A DNA stretch of 26,771 nt from CAYMEV01 sp964431655 [NCBI: uncultured bacterium] (GTDB lineage Bacteria; CAYMEV01): assembly GCA_964431655.1 (NCBI GenBank), contig CAYSKJ010000027.1, forward strand, positions 1 through 26,771, read 5' to 3'. A program made the translations under genes and the position numbers. Below the pieces are notes generated by a model that worked only from the letters and a program-made list of their open reading frames with translations, made no database searches and was not told the DNA's origin. Below are positions 14,892 to 23,051 of the stretch, one piece after another (the stretch's first letter is position 1; each line of letters opens with the position of its first letter).

Positions 14892-17072
14892 ATGAATAAC
14901 ACAGGCGAAAAAGACAGCATCAAAAAAGAGATATACGGGCCTTACAAGGTAATCTGCAAGGTAGGCGAGGGGGGCTTCGGGATAGTATACAGGGCTAAAG
15001 ATACAACCCTTGACAGGGAAGTAGCAGTAAAAGTAATGTGCATCAAGCGGAATACAAGCCAGGAAGCGCAAGATAATAAAAGTAACACCCCTGTCTCGAC
15101 ACCGGAACTCAAAAAGAAAGAAAAGGCCTTTGAAGAACGGTTTATTAAAGAGGCTCAGAACGCAGCAAAGCTTGACCATCCCAATATTGCCAAGGTTTAT
15201 TATGCAGGCGTGGATGGTAACCACAGATTTTTTGCCATGGAATATATCGACGGTAAAGGTATTGATGACCTGCTGGAACAGGAAGGTCCTTTATCCGTTC
15301 CCCTTACCCTTCATATCATATACTTTGCTGTCAGTGCCCTGGCTGAAGCCCTGAAATACGGGATCATACACAGGGATATAAAACCGAGCAATATTATGCT
15401 TACCGATGATTATACCGTAAAGATAGTGGATTTCGGCCTGTCCAAGATACTTTCGGAAAATTCCTCCATTACGGCAGACGGCACGGCTTTCGGTACACCT
15501 TTTTTCATGAGTCCTGAGCAGTGCAAGGGGGATCCTCTTGATTTCAGGAGCGATATATATTCCCTTGGTATTACCATGTTCTATATGCTTACCCATAAAT
15601 ACCCCTTTGAGGCTGACAAACCCCTTGCCATATTAAACAAGCATGTAAATGAAGATTTGCCCGATGTATGCCTTTTTGCAAGAGATACGGTAACCCAGGA
15701 TGTAAAGAACCTGCTTACCAGGATGACCAATAAGAATCCCGATGACAGGTATCAGAGCTATGTTGTTCTTCTCTCAGAGCTCCGCAAGCTCAGGCTGAGG
15801 TATCCCTTCATAAATGACCGGATAGAGGAAGAGATTACCGTAAATGATTCATCCAGCTCTATTTATGGCGCTGATAAATCTGCTGAGGATATAATTGAAG
15901 AACATAAGACCATGAAGGAACGCTTCAAATTTCTCATCATGGAAGGCGATATCTTTGAGATTGAGGACTTTCTGATAAGATACCCAGAAAGCGAATATAC
16001 AAAACTCCTTGAAGAAAAGCTTGCGCACCTCAGGGATGAGGCGGAGATATTTAAAAAGGCGGAGATGCTTGATGTATACGAGGAATGGGAGAAATTTATA
16101 AAACTTTTTCCGGAGGGGAAATACAGCAATTATGCCAGTGAAAGGCTTGAATACCTTCATGAGATAAGGGAAAAGGAGAGTGACAGGAAAGCCCAGAAAC
16201 TGGAGCTGTTTGAGAGAGCCAAAAAAAGGAATAACAGGGATGACTATGAGCAGTTCCTTCTGCTTTATCCCAATTCCGAGGAGAGTATAACCGTAAGAAG
16301 CCTTCTTGACAGGTGGGAGCAGAGCGCATCAATCCCGCCGGAACAGAAAACAGTTGAAAAATCAAGCCACAGCTTCTCAAGGCTTATTGAGAAATCAGAG
16401 AAGCTTATTGAACAGAAGGATTATGCAGATGCTCTGGATATAGTCAACAATATCCTGTCTAAGAACCCTAAGCATGCCAGAGCCCAGGTACTCCGGGAGA
16501 AGATATTAAAAACAAAGCCCAGCCTCTCGCCTTACTTCAGGAGCAATAAGGCAAAAATCCGCAGGACAATCCTGTATATCTTTATATTCTTGCTGTTTGG
16601 AATAATTGTTATTTCTGACCTATTCATTTACAGGTCCATATTACCGGTAATTATGCCTGAAATAACAAAAAACTATGCCTATCTTAATACCTATTACAGC
16701 CTGAAACCTGTCCTTAAGACCATTTTTTCTTCTGAAAAGATTGCAGGTGCGGATAAAAATGCTGATAGACTGCAAAAGATAGTAAATACCAGGCGAAATG
16801 TCCTGGATGCCATTGAACAGAACAAGTTTTTTGATCCTCCCGGTGACAATTTCATAGAATATCTTGATAAACTGGCAGAAATAGACGATAACAGGAAATA
16901 TTACCAGAAACTCAAATTCAGGGGTATTGACAGGATGCTGGAGATAGGCGGATATTATGACAGTCTTATGAAATATGAAGAATCCAAGATCATCTATGAC
17001 CATATACTAAGCATTGACCCGGATAACAGTGAGGTAAGAAAAAGGTTCCGCATCAGGGACTACAACCGATAG
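14892..17072 (+). CDS. Transmembrane Hanks-type Ser/Thr protein kinase with helical repeats
   Basis: The 726-residue protein starts with a complete kinase domain (about 16-305): glycine loop GEGGFG (25-30), Lys47 in VAVKV, HRDIKPSN (160-167), DFG (180-182), a Ser/Thr-rich activation loop and MSPEQ at 206-210. A charged insertion (about 52-78) separates Lys47 from helix C. Residues 340-480 hold three degenerate units of the form F-x3-YP-x-S-x-Y followed by a leucine-rich helix, and 498-540 look like a TPR. A single membrane segment (559-580) leads to about 145 external residues ending in another TPR-like helix pair. It would sense something outside and phosphorylate cytosolic Ser/Thr. AGGA lies two bases from the ATG, an unusually short spacing. 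It leads the operon with the carbamoyltransferase, radical SAM and tsaE genes. Confidence 0.92.
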   Translation: MNNTGEKDSIKKEIYGPYKVICKVGEGGFGIVYRAKDTTLDREVAVKVMCIKRNTSQEAQDNKSNTPVSTPELKKKEKAFEERFIKEAQNAAKLDHPNIAKVYYAGVDGNHRFFAMEYIDGKGIDDLLEQEGPLSVPLTLHIIYFAVSALAEALKYGIIHRDIKPSNIMLTDDYTVKIVDFGLSKILSENSSITADGTAFGTPFFMSPEQCKGDPLDFRSDIYSLGITMFYMLTHKYPFEADKPLAILNKHVNEDLPDVCLFARDTVTQDVKNLLTRMTNKNPDDRYQSYVVLLSELRKLRLRYPFINDRIEEEITVNDSSSSIYGADKSAEDIIEEHKTMKERFKFLIMEGDIFEIEDFLIRYPESEYTKLLEEKLAHLRDEAEIFKKAEMLDVYEEWEKFIKLFPEGKYSNYASERLEYLHEIREKESDRKAQKLELFERAKKRNNRDDYEQFLLLYPNSEESITVRSLLDRWEQSASIPPEQKTVEKSSHSFSRLIEKSEKLIEQKDYADALDIVNNILSKNPKHARAQVLREKILKTKPSLSPYFRSNKAKIRRTILYIFIFLLFGIIVISDLFIYRSILPVIMPEITKNYAYLNTYYSLKPVLKTIFSSEKIAGADKNADRLQKIVNTRRNVLDAIEQNKFFDPPGDNFIEYLDKLAEIDDNRKYYQKLKFRGIDRMLEIGGYYDSLMKYEESKIIYDHILSIDPDNSEVRKRFRIRDYNR

Positions 17073-17087
17073 CAGTTCTTAAACCCT

Positions 17088-18761
17088 ATGACAAAACCTG
17101 ATATCATACTTGCCATAAACGATGGACATGATGCAAACTGTACCCTTGCAGACGGCGAGAATATACTGCTTTCATCATCCAGGGAAAGGTTCACACGCTG
17201 TAAATTCCAGGGCGGCTATCCAGGGGAGATAATAAACTATATAAAAAATGAGTATGGTATAAAAAAAGAAGATATAAGTCAGGTTATATTCACAAACCGG
17301 CTTAATTTTGTCCACCGCTTCTTTTCAAAGACCTTTCATGCCTATTACCATGATTATTTTTCAACAGCCCAGGCTCTTTACCTTTTCTACCAGCATTTTT
17401 TCAGAAAGATACCCCTGTATCAGGAATTTATGGATATTTTAAGCAGGCAGGCCTACCGGGGGCGTTTCAAGGGTATGATATTTCTGGACCATCATCTCTG
17501 CCATGCAGCCTCGGCATACTATTATTCAGGCATTCAGAAAGCCCTTGTCATTACGGCGGATAATATAGGTGACGGGCTTTCAGCATCGGTTTACAGGGGT
17601 ATTGGAGATAAACTGGAGATTATAAAACCTGTAGGCTGTCTGCAGTCACCTGGTCAGTTTTACGGTGAGATAACGCAGCTCCTGGGATTTGACCCATTAA
17701 AGCATGCAGGCAAGACCACCGGGCTGGCAGCGGGGGGCGACCCTCTGAGACTTTACCCGCTGATGGAGATGCTTTTTTATCTTTCCCGGGACCATGAGAG
17801 AATGCATATCAGGAGTGTATTAAATCCCTGGAAAAAGAAGTGGATAAAAAAGAAACTGGATGGTTATTCAAGGGAAGATATTGCGGCGGCTGCCCAGAAA
17901 AGACTGGAAGACTGCTTTGTGGATTTTATAAGAGCTTATATTAATAAGACAGGAATACGGGATATTGTCGTTTCCGGAGGTGTTTTCGGGAATGTCAAGC
18001 TCAACCAGCATATTTTTGAACTGCCTGAAGTCAATCAGCTTTATGTTCACCCCGGGATGAGTGATTGCGGGCTCAGCATGGGTGCTTTGGCCTGTTACTG
18101 GATGTTCTATAAAAAAAAGAACCCGGGATTTCTGAGATCTGTATACCTGGGACCTGAACCCGGCCCGATTCCCGGGGATATGATCGACAGGTCAAGATAC
18201 CGGGTATCAGAATGCGGGGACCTGACCGGGGGTATAGCAGAAAGACTCAGCCGGGGCAGGATAGTCGCTATTTGCCGGGGCAGGATGGAATACGGACCCA
18301 GGGCTTTGGGCAACCGCTCCATACTCTATAATCCTGCTGATAAATCGGTAAATGACTGGCTGAACCAGAAGCTTAAAAGGTCCGAATTCATGCCCTTTGC
18401 CCCTGTTGTCCTTGACGAGGATATGAATGATCTTTTTTGGGCCAAAAACGGCGGATGCCTGTCAGACCGGTTTATGACCATCACCTATACGGCAAAGCCT
18501 GTAATGAAACAGAAAGCACCTGCTGTCGTCCATACTGATAATACCGCAAGGCCCCAGGTGCTCCGGCGGGCTGACAATGAGTTCTTTTACGATATAATAA
18601 AAAAATACAGGGAAATAACAGGAATACCCTGCCTTCTTAATACCAGCTTCAATATGCATGAAGAACCAATAGTCATGACCGCCGGGGATGCGTACAGGGC
18701 CTGGGTACAGGCGGACCTTGATGTTCTTGTGATTAATAATCTGATCATAGAAAAAAAATGA
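17088..18761 (+). CDS. Carbamoyltransferase, NodU/CmcH family
   Basis: The 557-residue protein has the two modules of O-carbamoyltransferases. The Kae1-like ASKHA module has NDGHDA (11-16), LDHHLCHAASAY (134-143), TADNIGDG (157-163), SGGVFGNVKLNQ (296-307) and HPGMSDCGLSMGA (321-333). The YrdC-like C-terminal module has GRMEYGPRALGNRSIL (398-413), EFMPFAPVVL, TDNTARPQ (483-490) and NTSFN. The family uses carbamoyl phosphate and ATP to make carbamoyl-adenylate, then carbamoylates a hydroxyl on a sugar or natural product. The acceptor here is unknown. Fifteen bases follow the kinase stop, no convincing SD is visible, and the stop overlaps the next start (ATGA), so translation is likely coupled. 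Confidence 0.92.
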   Translation: MTKPDIILAINDGHDANCTLADGENILLSSSRERFTRCKFQGGYPGEIINYIKNEYGIKKEDISQVIFTNRLNFVHRFFSKTFHAYYHDYFSTAQALYLFYQHFFRKIPLYQEFMDILSRQAYRGRFKGMIFLDHHLCHAASAYYYSGIQKALVITADNIGDGLSASVYRGIGDKLEIIKPVGCLQSPGQFYGEITQLLGFDPLKHAGKTTGLAAGGDPLRLYPLMEMLFYLSRDHERMHIRSVLNPWKKKWIKKKLDGYSREDIAAAAQKRLEDCFVDFIRAYINKTGIRDIVVSGGVFGNVKLNQHIFELPEVNQLYVHPGMSDCGLSMGALACYWMFYKKKNPGFLRSVYLGPEPGPIPGDMIDRSRYRVSECGDLTGGIAERLSRGRIVAICRGRMEYGPRALGNRSILYNPADKSVNDWLNQKLKRSEFMPFAPVVLDEDMNDLFWAKNGGCLSDRFMTITYTAKPVMKQKAPAVVHTDNTARPQVLRRADNEFFYDIIKKYREITGIPCLLNTSFNMHEEPIVMTAGDAYRAWVQADLDVLVINNLIIEKK

Positions 18762-20164
18762 AGATTCTTTTACTAAAATGGGCGGAAAAGGTGGGAGGCA
18801 GAAGTGTTGATCCTTCCTTTGTACAGGATATCACGGGGATTTACCCGCCCCTGGGTTTATTATACATTGCATCTTCACTGATTAAAGCTGGATTTGATGT
18901 GTCTGTGCTTGATCTTCCTGCAAGAAAGCTGGACCTGAATGGCCTGAAAGACCATCTGCTGAAAGAATCCTATGATATAGCAGGCTTTACCTCCACAACA
19001 CTTCTATGGCCCCAGACCGCCTTCGGTATAAGCTTTTTAAAGAGTGTACTCCCGGAGGCAATTACTGTCCTTGGCGGCCCTCATACAGTGCTTTTCTACA
19101 GGGAATGCCTGGCCTTGAAGGACCTGGATTATGTTGTTGTGGGAGAAGGGGAAAAAAGCATGGTGGAGCTTGCATCAGCACTGCAGGATGGCGGTTCTGC
19201 TGAAGAGATAAAGGGGGTAGCCTTCAGGAAGGGGGATGATATATGTTTTTCCGGTCCCAGGCAGCTGCTGGATATTAATGAAATATCCTTTCCTGCCAGG
19301 CATTTGATTGACCAGAAAGAATATATGTCCATAATGGCCAAAAAACCCTTTGCGACCATGGTGACAAGCCGCGGATGTCCTTTCCGCTGTCATTTCTGTA
19401 CCCAGGTGTACTGGCAGAACAGGTTCCGCATGAGGTCGGCCGATAATGTACTTCAAGAGATTGAAGAGATTACGGGCAGATACAGGGTCAGGGAAATAAT
19501 GATGTACGATGAAACCTTCCTTATAGATAAAAAGAGAGTGCTGGACATATCCAGGGGAATAGAGGAGAACCGGATGAAATTCCGGTGGGATATACGGACC
19601 AGGATCGATACCATTGATGATGATGTCCTGGAGGCCATAAAAAAGGCAGGCTGTTATAAAGTGCATGTGGGTATTGAAAGCGGGACAGACCGTATACTTG
19701 GAAAAATGAATAAGAATATCTGCACCCAAGAAATTAGGCTTACGGTTAATAAGCTCAAAAAATACGGATTTGAGGTCCTGGGTTACTTTATGATAGGCTA
19801 TTCGGGTGAAACCCTTGAAGAGATTCAGGAAACCATCAGGTTCAGCCTGAGCCTTCCCCTGGACTGGGCTCATTTTAACATTACCCTGCCCGTTCCTGCT
19901 GTTCCTCTCTTTGATGATGCGGTACAGAAGGGAATTATAAAACAGGACTACTGGAGCCGGTACACCCTTTTGGAGGGGGATGTCGAGCCTCCCCCCTATT
20001 TCCCGGACAGCGGCCTTTCGCAGGTTGAGCTCGAGGCATTGCTTAAGAAGGCTTACAGAAAGTTTTATATCAGGCCTTCAAAAATATTTAACTGCTCAGT
20101 AAAGATGATGGACAAAGACCGGATAAAAAACAGCCTTACCGGGTTTTTAAGCCTTTTCAGGTGA
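18758..20164 (+). CDS. B12-binding-domain radical SAM protein (BchE/P-methylase-like)
   Basis: The 468-residue protein has an N-terminal cobalamin-binding-type Rossmann domain (about 1-140), with YPPLGLLYIASSL at 29-41 and VLGGPHT at 104-110. No DxHxxG histidine motif is visible, which is common in this subgroup. The radical SAM core carries CPFRCHFC (Cys207, Cys211, Cys214), then YDETF and HVGIESGTD, usual strand motifs. Such enzymes methylate unactivated carbon or phosphorus, or form rings. Next to a carbamoyltransferase it is a candidate tailoring enzyme for the same sugar or small molecule; that is inference. The ATG overlaps the carbamoyltransferase stop (ATGA), and tsaE starts three bases after its own stop. 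Its core motifs are intact. Confidence 0.9.
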   Translation: MKILLLKWAEKVGGRSVDPSFVQDITGIYPPLGLLYIASSLIKAGFDVSVLDLPARKLDLNGLKDHLLKESYDIAGFTSTTLLWPQTAFGISFLKSVLPEAITVLGGPHTVLFYRECLALKDLDYVVVGEGEKSMVELASALQDGGSAEEIKGVAFRKGDDICFSGPRQLLDINEISFPARHLIDQKEYMSIMAKKPFATMVTSRGCPFRCHFCTQVYWQNRFRMRSADNVLQEIEEITGRYRVREIMMYDETFLIDKKRVLDISRGIEENRMKFRWDIRTRIDTIDDDVLEAIKKAGCYKVHVGIESGTDRILGKMNKNICTQEIRLTVNKLKKYGFEVLGYFMIGYSGETLEEIQETIRFSLSLPLDWAHFNITLPVPAVPLFDDAVQKGIIKQDYWSRYTLLEGDVEPPPYFPDSGLSQVELEALLKKAYRKFYIRPSKIFNCSVKMMDKDRIKNSLTGFLSLFR

Positions 20165-20167
20165 ATT

Positions 20168-20605
20168 ATGAAAATCAGGATATGGCGGGAAGAACAGCTT
20201 AAGGATATCGCCCTTATCATTAAACAGCGTGTGAAAAAGGGTGATCTGGTGATTTTCAGCGGTGAACTCGGAGCCGGCAAAACGACGCTCATCAAGTATA
20301 TATGCAGTCTATACGGTATTGACCCTGACCGGGTCAAAAGCCCATCCTTCAGCATACAGAATATTTATCCAGGACCCACGATGAGGGTTAATCATTATGA
20401 TCTTTACAGAGTTGCAGACATTGATGACCTGGAGCTTCTGAACCTCTTTGAGGACATGGAAGATGCCCTGACCCTCATTGAATGGGGGAGCAAATTTATT
20501 GATGTCCTGGGCTGTCACTGCACGCTAATGGTCAGCATGGGCTATCTGGAAGGAAGCGTACAGGGCAGGGAGATAATAATTGGAAAGGGAGGAAAAGAGG
20601 GGTAA
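20168..20605 (+). CDS. tsaE: tRNA threonylcarbamoyladenosine biosynthesis ATPase TsaE
   Basis: The 145-residue P-loop protein has Walker A GELGAGKTT (32-40), SPSFSI (58-63, switch I-like), HYDLYR (76-81) and LIEWGSKF, the standard TsaE string. TsaE hydrolyses ATP to recycle the TsaD-TsaB complex that makes t6A at position 37 of ANN-decoding tRNAs, in the cytosol. Length is typical. It begins three bases after the radical SAM stop and is last in the operon; its stop codon lies inside the terminator hairpin. No tsaB, tsaC or tsaD is in the window, although the operon's carbamoyltransferase is built from modules related to TsaD and TsaC. Confidence 0.93.
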   Translation: MKIRIWREEQLKDIALIIKQRVKKGDLVIFSGELGAGKTTLIKYICSLYGIDPDRVKSPSFSIQNIYPGPTMRVNHYDLYRVADIDDLELLNLFEDMEDALTLIEWGSKFIDVLGCHCTLMVSMGYLEGSVQGREIIIGKGGKEG

Positions 20606-20618
20606 ACACCCCTCTTTT
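20593..20618. terminator. Bidirectional intrinsic terminator
   Basis: A perfect 11-bp inverted repeat (AAAAGAGGGGT at 20593-20603 and its complement at 20608-20618) around a four-base AAAC loop, with an A tract on the left and a T tract on the right. It lies between the convergent tsaE and glutamate dehydrogenase genes. It can end transcription from both sides and contains the tsaE stop codon. Confidence 0.85.
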
Positions 20619-20622
20619 TATA

Positions 20623-21906
20623 TTACAGCCAGCCCCTTAGTTTGCAGGATTTTTCTACTCTTTGAACGGCTATCATGTATGCTGCATCTCTCATGTAAAC
20701 ATTTCTGTCCTTTGCCATATTGAAGACGCCTTCGTAGGCTACGGTCATTTTTGTATCAAGCTTCTCCAGAACTTCCTTTTCTGACCAGTAATAATTCATA
20801 TTGTTCTGAACTCCCTCGAAGTATGAGCAGATAACGCCTCCGGCATTGCAAAGGAAATCGGGGATCAAATGTACATTTTTGCTGATTATCGCTTCATCAG
20901 CTTCCTGGGTTGTCGGGCCGTTGGCGGCTTCAGCGATGATCCTGACTTTCGAGAAATCTATGTCATTGACATTATCCTTTCTCAATACACCTTCCGTTGC
21001 GGCAGGTACGAGAATATCAACAGGCTGTGAGAGCCATGCTCCCCCGTCCAGTATTTCATAACCGGCCTTTTTGGCCTTTTCTTTGTCAATTGAACCGAAT
21101 TTGTCGGTGATTGACTTCAGGTATTCCGGATCAATGCCGTCCCTTTTCTTGAAGGTATAGGGTTTTTTATCTGAATTGTCCCAGCAGGAGACGGCAATTA
21201 CCTTTCCTCCGAGTTTTGTGAAAAGGATCGCAGCATACTGACCTACATTTCCAAATCCCTGAATTGAAGCGGATTTGCCTTTTATGTCCTCGCCCATTTT
21301 TTTCAGGGCTTCCCTGATTGTATATACGGCCCCGAAGCCTGTGGCCTGGGTCCTTCCCAGTGATCCGCCGTAATTTGCAATCTTTCCGGTAATTACGCCG
21401 GGCTGTTTATGCCTTGCTATTGTCTCGTATTCATCCATAAGCCACATCATATGCTGGGCATTGGTCATAACATCGGGGGCTGGAACATCTTTGTCGGGGC
21501 CGACTATGTCAAATATCTTCCTCATAAAGCCCCTGCAAAGCTTTTCCTGTTCGGCATCGCTCATTTCCCTGGGATCGCAGATGATCCCGCCTTTTCCCCC
21601 GCCCAGGGGAATATCAGAAACGGCGCATTTCCAAGTCATCCATGTAGCAAGAGCCCTGACAGTGTCTACTGTCTCTTCGGGATGGAACCTGATTCCGCCC
21701 TTAGCGGGTCCCCTTGCAGTATTATGCTGAATCCTGAATCCCTTGAAAACCTTTACCTTGCCATTATCCATCTTTACCGGGATTGTCATGTGCATTTCCC
21801 TCTCAGGCCAAAGCAGAAGCTCTATGGTGCTCTCATCTAATTTTAACTGTTCAGAGACCTTTAAAAACTGATTCTGGGCCATCTTAAATGGATTCAAGTG
21901 TCCCAT
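20623..21906 (-). CDS. gdhA: Glutamate dehydrogenase (Glu/Leu/Phe/Val dehydrogenase family)
   Basis: The 427-residue enzyme interconverts glutamate with 2-oxoglutarate and ammonia, linking carbon and nitrogen metabolism. Substrate-domain motifs are RGPAKGGIRFH (Lys69), WKCAV (Lys93) and PLGGGKGGI (catalytic Lys105). The nucleotide domain has QGFGNVGQ (GxGxxG) in a Rossmann fold, then NAGGVICSYFEGVQN near the C-terminus. Length fits the hexameric small-subunit class. The cofactor (NAD or NADP) cannot be read with confidence from the residues after the second beta strand. The start is fixed by an AAGGAGGT ribosome site, the best in the window, suggesting strong expression. It stands alone between a terminator and a divergent gene. 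The sequence fits glutamate dehydrogenase better than leucine dehydrogenase. Confidence 0.93.
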   Translation of the reverse strand: MGHLNPFKMAQNQFLKVSEQLKLDESTIELLLWPEREMHMTIPVKMDNGKVKVFKGFRIQHNTARGPAKGGIRFHPEETVDTVRALATWMTWKCAVSDIPLGGGKGGIICDPREMSDAEQEKLCRGFMRKIFDIVGPDKDVPAPDVMTNAQHMMWLMDEYETIARHKQPGVITGKIANYGGSLGRTQATGFGAVYTIREALKKMGEDIKGKSASIQGFGNVGQYAAILFTKLGGKVIAVSCWDNSDKKPYTFKKRDGIDPEYLKSITDKFGSIDKEKAKKAGYEILDGGAWLSQPVDILVPAATEGVLRKDNVNDIDFSKVRIIAEAANGPTTQEADEAIISKNVHLIPDFLCNAGGVICSYFEGVQNNMNYYWSEKEVLEKLDTKMTVAYEGVFNMAKDRNVYMRDAAYMIAVQRVEKSCKLRGWL

Positions 21907-21964
21907 ATTATACCTCCTTTGTGAGTATATTGTATTTAGTCATACCTTAATCGGTTTGCTACTA

Positions 21965-21994
21965 TCTATATTATGCAACTAAAAAATTTGTAAA
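21965..21994 (-). promoter_or_regulatory. Weak candidate promoter for glutamate dehydrogenase
   Basis: Minus-strand TTTACA (21989-21994), 18-base spacer and TATAGA (21965-21970), about 58 bases before the start codon. The -35 overlaps the -35 of the divergent candidate promoter for the DHH gene. The region is AT-rich, so chance matches are likely. Confidence 0.25.
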
Positions 21995-22015
21995 GAAAAA
22001 CTTTAATGATATTAT
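21988..22015 (+). promoter_or_regulatory. Putative promoter of the DHH phosphoesterase-kinase pair
   Basis: TTGTAA (21988-21993), 16-base spacer, TATTAT (22010-22015), leaving a leader of about 70 bases. The leader holds a short 5-bp hairpin (ACCGG/CCGGT at 22042-22055) before the AAAGGAG site. Confidence 0.4.
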
Positions 22016-22091
22016 ATGGTTTTAATTAGCCTGTATTAAAAACCGGATTGCCGGTCAAGGGATTGCATTACTGAAAGGAGAGGACAGCCTG

Positions 22092-23051
22092 ATGCTGAAA
22101 AAGGATAAATATGATGAGATATTTTCATTTCTTGAGGATAAGAAGAACATACTTATAGCCGGTCACAGAAACCCTGACGGAGACAGCGTATCTGCCATAA
22201 TAGCCACCCGGATATATCTGTTAAGCAAGGGGATCGACAGCGTTATGGTCACTTTCGATGATATACCCCGCGAATACGCCAGCCTGCCTCTGGCCGGGGA
22301 TTTTACGAGGGGAGATAATATAAGCGGGGTATTTGATGCTGCAGTCCTCTTTGAATGTGATTCCTTTGAGAGAAGCGGTCTTATGCAGTATTCCAGACTG
22401 CCCAGCATAAATATAGACCATCATGTCTCCGGAAAGGAATTTGCCGATATTAACATCATAGACCCGGCAGCCTCGAGTGTATGCGAGATGCTTTTCTATG
22501 CCTTCTATTACAGAGGCTTTTCTTTTTCCGATGAGCTTGCCAGGGTACTTTTTACCGGGATGGCTTCAGATACGGGTTTCTTCAGGTTTTCGAACACTAC
22601 AGCGGATACCTTTTATGCCCTTATGACCCTTACGGGTTATAATATTGAAATAAACAGGGTATATTCTGAGCTTTATGAGAACTATTCCCTTAAAAGGCTC
22701 AGGCTCATAGGGCATATTCTCTATACCTCCAGATATTACGAAGAGGTAAAGACCCTCTGTGCCATACTGAACAGGGAATATATCGAAACCTATGACATAA
22801 AGAAAACCGACCTGGAGGGTATAATAAACTATATGCTGATAAGCAGTGAACTGGATATAGCCGTCCTTATAAAGGAATTTGTCAAGGATGAATGCTTTGT
22901 GTCCCTGAGGTCCAAAGAGACTGCTGATGTAGGTTCCATTGCAGGGCATTTCAATGGGGGAGGACACCGTCAGGCATCGGGCTTTTTTATGAAAAAGCCT
23001 CCTGAACTGGCAGAAAGACTGCTGATAAAAGAAATCAGAAAGAGGAAATGA
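22092..23051 (+). CDS. nrnA: DHH/DHHA1 phosphoesterase, NrnA-like (nanoRNase/pAp phosphatase)
   Basis: The 319-residue protein carries the manganese-site motifs of DHH phosphoesterases: HRNPDGDS (His25, Asp29, Asp31), ECDS (Asp90), IDHH (109-111) and MASDTG (Asp160). GGGHRQASG (289-297) of the C-terminal DHHA1 domain binds the substrate phosphate. NrnA-type enzymes degrade 2-5 nucleotide RNAs and dephosphorylate pAp; relatives hydrolyse linear or cyclic dinucleotides such as pApA and c-di-AMP. It has no membrane or sensor domain, so it is not GdpP-like. AAAGGAG precedes the ATG by about 11 bases. Its stop overlaps the start of the large kinase gene (ATGA), so the two are translationally coupled. 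Specificity between these activities cannot be read from sequence. Confidence 0.88.
   Translation: MLKKDKYDEIFSFLEDKKNILIAGHRNPDGDSVSAIIATRIYLLSKGIDSVMVTFDDIPREYASLPLAGDFTRGDNISGVFDAAVLFECDSFERSGLMQYSRLPSINIDHHVSGKEFADINIIDPAASSVCEMLFYAFYYRGFSFSDELARVLFTGMASDTGFFRFSNTTADTFYALMTLTGYNIEINRVYSELYENYSLKRLRLIGHILYTSRYYEEVKTLCAILNREYIETYDIKKTDLEGIINYMLISSELDIAVLIKEFVKDECFVSLRSKETADVGSIAGHFNGGGHRQASGFFMKKPPELAERLLIKEIRKRK

Noticed and set aside
19175-19873. Minus-strand frame of 232 codons opposite the B12 radical SAM gene
   Set aside because: The plus-strand frame has CxxxCxxC and operon overlaps; the antisense frame has no motif or start context.
14892-20605. Reading the kinase/carbamoyltransferase/tsaE operon as a true KEOPS complex
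   Set aside because: The kinase is a large PknB-type protein, not Bud32, and the carbamoyltransferase has NodU-type C-terminal motifs, so it is not TsaD. Only a loose analogy remains.
22042-22055. Short inverted repeat (ACCGG/CCGGT) in the leader of the DHH gene as a riboswitch or attenuator
   Set aside because: Five base pairs alone are common by chance, and no T tract or conserved aptamer is visible.
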